DNA of 10,921 bases from Pseudomonadota bacterium (GTDB taxonomy: Bacteria > Desulfobacterota > Syntrophia > Syntrophales > UBA5619): contig JAHJXP010000022.1 of assembly GCA_018827585.1 (NCBI GenBank), positions 1 through 10,921 on the forward strand, in the 5' to 3' direction. The notes below the pieces were generated by a model that ran no database searches, had not been told where the DNA came from, and saw only the letters and a list, made by a program, of their open reading frames with translations. A program made the position numbers and the translations under genes. Shown piece after piece: positions 6,596 to 10,921 of this stretch; the stretch's first letter is position 1, and each line of letters begins with the position of its first letter.

Positions 6596-6624
6596 TATTT
6601 AGACCACGATGGCGCCGTTGTCAA
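6596..6624 (-). promoter_or_regulatory. Candidate sigma-70 promoter for the cysteine desulfurase gene
   Basis: On the minus strand a perfect TTGACA (6624-6619) overlaps the metW stop codon, followed 17 bp later by TAAATA (6601-6596); the alternative TCTAAA at 15 bp is also possible. Transcription would start near 6589, leaving a leader of about 65 nt. The leader holds a 6-bp inverted repeat, AGTTGC (6562-6567) and GCAACT (6591-6596), that could be an operator or hairpin. The -35 is strong and the -10 poor, typical of a regulated promoter, but this is prediction only. Confidence 0.5.
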
Positions 6625-7262
6625 CATTGACGGCTTTTTCTCTCCTGCGGGCCTCGTCCCTCCGGGAGCGACAGGAGAAAGATCGAGTCCAGCGCCCGGA
6701 GATTGGGCCAAAAGGTGATCGTCTTTCGCCCATTGAGAAAATAGGCCTTCTCCACTACAAAACCCTTCTCCGCGCAGAAATCGCGGAAATCGCTGATGCT
6801 CAGGAATCGCACATTGGGGGTGTCATGCCAGCGGTTGGGAAGGGACGGCGTCATGGGCGCCTTCCCGCCGAAGAAGAGGCAGAGGCGGGCGTGGAGGTAG
6901 GCAAAGTTGGGAAACCCGACGATGATCTTCTCCCCCACGCGGAGGGCCTCCCGGAGGAGGAAAGAGACCTTTTTTATCTCCTGGAGGCTCTGGTTGAGGA
7001 TGACATAATCGAAGGAATGGTCGGGATACTCCGCAAGCCCGCTCTCGATGTCGCTCTGACAGACGGATAGCCCCTTCCTGACGCACTCGTAGATGGCCCT
7101 CTCGTCCAGTTCGATCCCCTGGACGCGGACGTCCTTGTCCCGCGCCAGCAGGTCAAGCAGGTCGCCCGTGCCGCAGCCGAGGTCCAGGACCCGCGATCCC
7201 GGTTCGATCATGTCGAAGATGACCTGATGGTCCGGCCGGATGCCGTTAGCGACGATTTCCAT
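6621..7262 (-). CDS. metW: Methionine biosynthesis protein MetW
   Basis: MetW is a methyltransferase-like protein that works together with MetX in methionine synthesis; genetic work in other bacteria shows it is needed with MetX, possibly as an activating partner. The protein is 213 residues, the usual size. It has the SAM-binding motif VLDLGCGTGDLLDLL (25-39), the acidic ELDE (51-54), and the MetW-specific stretch GFPNFAYLHARL (116-127) followed by LPNRWHDTPNVRFLS (141-155). Its start lies inside metX, overlapping by 17 bp, with GAGAGGAA about 7 nt upstream, so the pair is probably co-translated. The stop codon is part of the predicted -35 box of the next gene. Confidence 0.95.
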   Translation of the reverse strand: MEIVANGIRPDHQVIFDMIEPGSRVLDLGCGTGDLLDLLARDKDVRVQGIELDERAIYECVRKGLSVCQSDIESGLAEYPDHSFDYVILNQSLQEIKKVSFLLREALRVGEKIIVGFPNFAYLHARLCLFFGGKAPMTPSLPNRWHDTPNVRFLSISDFRDFCAEKGFVVEKAYFLNGRKTITFWPNLRALDSIFLLSLPEGRGPQERKSRQC

Positions 7263-8436
7263 TTCCGTTCCTCTCGCCGCGATAGGTCTTCTCCAGGAAA
7301 TGGTGGATCAGCGTCGTCTGCCCCTCCAATTCCACCAGGAAGGCGTCGTGGCCGTAGGTCGCCCTCAGCTCGCAGTAGGTCGCATCCACCTGGTTGAGCT
7401 TCAACTGCCGGACGATCTCCTGGGACTGATAAGCGGGATAGAGCCAGTCCGACTGAAACGAGATGACCAGAAAACGGGTGTCGATAGCCCGGCCGTTGAT
7501 CAATTTCCCCCCCGAGAGATCGAAGTAGTCCATCGCCTTGGTGATATAGAGGTAGGAGTTGGCGTCGAAGCGCTTGACAAAATTCGCCCCCCGGTAGCGG
7601 AGGTACCCCTCCACCTCGAAGTCGGCGTCAAACTTGAAGCTCAACTGGCCGTTCTTGAGCTTCCGGGAAAATTTCTCCTCCATCGACCGGTCGCTCATGA
7701 AGGTGATGTGGCCGATCATCCGGGCCACGGAGAGCCCTCTCTCCGGCTGGCCGGTCTCATAGTAGTTCCCCTCCCGCCAGGCCGGGTCCGCCATGATGGA
7801 CTGACGGCCAACCTCGTTGAAGGCGATCTGCTGCGGCGAATGTTTCAGGGCCGTGGCGACGGGGATGGCGGACCGGACCCGCTCCGGATAGGAGGCCACC
7901 CACTGGAGGGCCTGCATCCCGCCCATCGAACCGCCCGCCACGCAGAGCAGCTTTTCGATCCCCAGAAAATCGATCAGGCGCCGCTGGGCGTGGACCATGT
8001 CGGCGATAGTGATGAAGGGAAACTTCGTTCCGTATGGTTTGCCCGTCCGCGGATCGAGAGAGGAAGGTCCCGTACTGCCCTTGCACCCCCCGATCACGTT
8101 CGAGCAGATCACGAAATAGCGGTCCGTGTCGAAGGGCTTCCCCGGCCCGATCATCGCATCCCACCACCCCGGGGCCTCTTCCCCCGGGTGAAACCCTGCG
8201 GCGTGGGCGTCCCCGGAAAGCGCGTGCAGAACGAGGATCGCGTTCGAGCGCTCCCGGTTCAGCGTCCCGTAGGTTTCATAGGCGAGCGTCACCGGTCCCA
8301 GGGTCCCGCCGCTTTCCAATCTCAAAGCCTCCGGCGGCTCGGCAAAGGTGTAGTATTGCGTCTCGACGATGCCGAGGGAACGGTTACACCCCTCCGGCGC
8401 CGTTTCCAGGGATTCCCCTTTCAATGATGCTATCAT
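7246..8436 (-). CDS. metX: Homoserine O-acyltransferase MetX (probably acetyl)
   Basis: An alpha/beta-hydrolase-fold enzyme that acylates homoserine, the first committed step to methionine. The 396-residue protein has LVLHALSGDAHAAG (68-81), the nucleophile elbow GGSMGG with S170, and the remaining triad residues D330 (SDWLYP) and H363 (YGHDAFL), plus IGGCKGSTGPSS (115-126). MetX enzymes use acetyl-CoA or succinyl-CoA, and those paired with MetW are sometimes succinyltransferases, so sequence family alone does not decide. The neighbouring metY, whose family prefers O-acetylhomoserine, favours acetyl. The start has TAGGAA close upstream and lies 29 bp after cysK. It overlaps metW at its 3' end. 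It is co-oriented with metY and cysK, forming a homoserine-to-homocysteine unit. Confidence 0.96.
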   Translation of the reverse strand: MIASLKGESLETAPEGCNRSLGIVETQYYTFAEPPEALRLESGGTLGPVTLAYETYGTLNRERSNAILVLHALSGDAHAAGFHPGEEAPGWWDAMIGPGKPFDTDRYFVICSNVIGGCKGSTGPSSLDPRTGKPYGTKFPFITIADMVHAQRRLIDFLGIEKLLCVAGGSMGGMQALQWVASYPERVRSAIPVATALKHSPQQIAFNEVGRQSIMADPAWREGNYYETGQPERGLSVARMIGHITFMSDRSMEEKFSRKLKNGQLSFKFDADFEVEGYLRYRGANFVKRFDANSYLYITKAMDYFDLSGGKLINGRAIDTRFLVISFQSDWLYPAYQSQEIVRQLKLNQVDATYCELRATYGHDAFLVELEGQTTLIHHFLEKTYRGERNGNGNRR

Positions 8437-8465
8437 ATGTTCCTACCTGCAGCCTTGTTAATTCC

Positions 8466-9392
8466 CTATGCTTCCTTGAACAGCCAGGTCGAGAGGTAGC
8501 GCTCCCCCGTGTCGGGGAGAACGACCACGATCAGTTTCCCCTTGTTCTCCTGCCTTTTAGCGACCTCCAGGCCCGCCCAGAGGGCCGCGCCGCCGGAGAT
8601 GCCGACGAGGATTCCCTCCTCGCGCGCCAGACGCCGGGCGGTGTTCCCCGCCTCCTCGTGGCCGACCCGGATCACCTCGTCGATGATCTCCCGGTTCAGG
8701 ACGCCGGGGACGAAACCCGCGCCGATCCCCTGGATCTTGTGCGGTCCCGGCTGACCGCCCGAAAGCACAGGCGACGCTTCCGGCTCGACTGCGATGGCCT
8801 TGAAGTCAGGCTTCCTGCCCTTGAGCACCTCGGCCACGCCGGTCAGGGTACCCCCCGTTCCGATGCCGGACACCAGGATATCCGCCATGCCATCCGTATC
8901 CGTCCAGATCTCCTCGGCCGTCGTCCGGCGGTGGATTTCCGGGTTCGCCGGATTGTTGAACTGCTGGGGAATAAACGCCCCGGGCGTAGAGGCGGCAAGC
9001 TCCTCCGCCTTCCGGATGGCGCCCTTCATCCCCTCGGCGCCCGGCGTGAGGACGAGCTCCGCGCCGAAAATCGCCAGAAGCTGCCGCCGCTCGACGCTCA
9101 TCGTGTCCGGCATTGTGAGGATCAGGCGATAACCCCTCGCCGCTGCTACAAAGGCCAAGGAGATACCCGTGTTCCCGCTCGTCGGCTCGATGATCACCGC
9201 TCCTTCCTTCAGCAACCCCTTCCGCTCGGCGTCGTCGATCATGGCAACGCCGATCCGGTCCTTTACGCTGGCGAGGGGATTGAAGGACTCTAACTTCACG
9301 ACCACCTCGGCCACAGATCCCGCATCGAGTCTGTTGAGACGGATGAGCGGCGTGTTGCCGATAGTCTTGGTGATATCTTCATAGATTCTCAT
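8466..9392 (-). CDS. cysK: Cysteine synthase (O-acetylserine sulfhydrylase)
   Basis: A PLP enzyme making cysteine from O-acetylserine and sulfide. The protein is 308 residues, typical of CysK. Motifs: IGNTPLIRLN (11-20), the PLP lysine K44 in NPLASVKDR, TSGNTGISLA (71-80) which binds the substrate carboxylate, the phosphate loop SGIGTGGTLTG (175-185), KIQGIGAGFVPG (219-230), and PDTGERYLST (293-302) near the C-terminus. The start has GGGAG 6 nt upstream. It lies 56 bp downstream of metY, and that gap is largely a hairpin, so its expression may depend on read-through. Its substrate would come from the serine acetyltransferase encoded about 7 kb away at the other end of the cluster. CysM-type activity cannot be excluded but the motifs favour CysK. 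Confidence 0.96.
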   Translation of the reverse strand: MRIYEDITKTIGNTPLIRLNRLDAGSVAEVVVKLESFNPLASVKDRIGVAMIDDAERKGLLKEGAVIIEPTSGNTGISLAFVAAARGYRLILTMPDTMSVERRQLLAIFGAELVLTPGAEGMKGAIRKAEELAASTPGAFIPQQFNNPANPEIHRRTTAEEIWTDTDGMADILVSGIGTGGTLTGVAEVLKGRKPDFKAIAVEPEASPVLSGGQPGPHKIQGIGAGFVPGVLNREIIDEVIRVGHEEAGNTARRLAREEGILVGISGGAALWAGLEVAKRQENKGKLIVVVLPDTGERYLSTWLFKEA

Positions 9393-9410
9393 AATCGCTC
9401 CCTTTCTACG

Positions 9411-9442
9411 AAAAGAGGAGAACAGCGCCGCTGTTCTCCTCT
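9411..9442 (-). terminator. Hairpin with short T-run between metY and cysK
   Basis: AGAGGAGAACAGCG (9414-9427) and CGCTGTTCTCCTCT (9429-9442) are perfect reverse complements, giving a stem of at least 12 bp with a small loop. On the minus strand the stem is followed by TTTT. It begins only a few bases after the metY stop and ends about 18 nt before the cysK start. No room for a cysK promoter is left downstream, so it is more likely a partial terminator or an mRNA processing/stability hairpin than a full stop. Confidence 0.7.
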
Positions 9443-9448
9443 CGTATT

Positions 9449-10753
<1,305 letters not shown>

Positions 10754-10777
10754 GATGTCATCTCCTTTTTCTGTTTG

Positions 10778-10806
10778 GTTGTAAGACTGCTTCGTTTCGC
10801 GTGCAA
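10778..10806 (-). promoter_or_regulatory. Candidate promoter for metY
   Basis: Minus-strand TTGCAC (10806-10801), 17-bp spacer, TACAAC (10783-10778), then about 25 nt to the metY ATG. Both boxes are weak (3 and 4 matches of 6), but the spacing is ideal and it lies in the only 60 bp available between the upstream terminator and the start codon. If the hairpin at 10807-10842 instead belongs to a metY leader, the real promoter would lie beyond the window. Confidence 0.35.
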
Positions 10807-10842
10807 TAAAAAACCCGCTTGACCTTCACCGGTCAGCGGGTT
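10807..10842 (-). terminator. Strong intrinsic terminator upstream of metY
   Basis: On the minus strand AACCCGCT-GACC pairs with GGTC-(A)-AGCGGGTT around a six-base loop (12 base pairs and one bulged base), followed by a run of Ts and then ATTG. On the plus strand no T-run follows, so it acts toward metY. It most simply ends an upstream gene whose body lies outside the window; an attenuator of a metY leader is the alternative. I looked for SAM-I riboswitch core sequences in the visible leader and found none. Confidence 0.8.
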
Positions 10843-10858
10843 GTCACGTCCATGGATA

Positions 10859-10921
10859 CTACAAAAAGATCTTCACATGAACAGACCTCCCCGTCCGGTA
10901 TAATAACACATGCACATCATC
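10859..10921 (-). CDS. Possible 3' end of an unidentified upstream gene (partial)
   Basis: One minus-strand frame is open from the window edge for 20 codons to a TAG at 10861-10859, ending ...SVHVKIFL. A strong terminator begins about 16 nt later, the usual place for one after a gene. The fragment is too short to identify, and a 20-codon open frame can arise by chance, so it is supported mainly by the terminator. Confidence 0.25.
   Translation of the reverse strand, partial: DDVHVLLYRTGRSVHVKIFL

Noticed and set aside
10872..10904. Perfect TATAAT (10899-10904) on the plus strand as a divergent promoter
   Set aside because: No acceptable -35 at 16-18 bp; TTCACA is 21 bp away. Everything visible is on the other strand, and the downstream sequence is outside the window.
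10754..10921. SAM riboswitch in the metY leader
   Set aside because: No SAM-I core (GGTGGAGGGA, GATGAA, GGCAACC) or other SAM-class signature that I recognise; the hairpin is explained as a terminator. A riboswitch further upstream would be outside the window.

Overview
The window is a dense, one-directional stretch of ten complete bacterial genes plus a rrf2-type regulator gene, all read from the minus strand. Almost all of it concerns getting sulfur into amino acids and then onto cofactors and tRNA. The DNA is GC-rich. The gene mix (MetX-MetW and MetY for methionine, an EpsC-like serine acetyltransferase, FdhD for formate dehydrogenase) and the palindromic intergenic repeats (GTCATTGCGAG..., GTCATCCCCGC..., CCTCCCCCTT...GGGTTAGGG types) suggest an anaerobic deltaproteobacterium-type organism (Desulfobacterota, perhaps Syntrophus-like). 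That placement is inference from gene style and repeats; there is no rRNA or marker phylogeny here.

In transcription order (right to left): the right edge may hold the last codons of an upstream gene, followed by a strong intrinsic terminator (10807-10842). A candidate promoter then precedes metY (O-acetylhomoserine sulfhydrylase, 10753-9449). A hairpin with a short T-run (9411-9442) separates metY from cysK (9392-8466), metX (8436-7246) and metW (7262-6621, overlapping metX). A TTGACA-type promoter overlaps the metW stop and leads to a NifS/IscS cysteine desulfurase gene (6524-5358). A 269-bp gap filled mainly by a long inverted-repeat element follows. Next come mnmA (5088-4024), nadA (TTG start, overlapping mnmA), fdhD and a MOSC-domain gene, tightly packed. 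A 180-bp gap holding another palindromic repeat precedes cysE (1635-679) and the rrf2 regulator gene (653-207). A third palindromic element (76-208) supplies the stop codon of the regulator gene.

Functionally, CysE with CysK makes cysteine, and MetX/MetW with MetY makes homocysteine. The desulfurase strips sulfur from cysteine as enzyme-bound persulfide. MnmA (tRNA 2-thiouridine) and FdhD (formate dehydrogenase molybdenum cofactor) are known recipients of that sulfur, NadA needs a [4Fe-4S] cluster, and MOSC domains belong to sulfur/molybdenum cofactor chemistry. The Rrf2 protein carries a cysteine group that could sense Fe-S or cysteine status and is the natural candidate regulator. All catalytic residues I could check are present, apart from one cysteine of the usual FdhD CXXC. 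I see no clearly new system. The points most worth following are the modular repeats sharing a common head sequence, the hairpin inside the metY-cysK run, and the cysteine cluster in the serine acetyltransferase.
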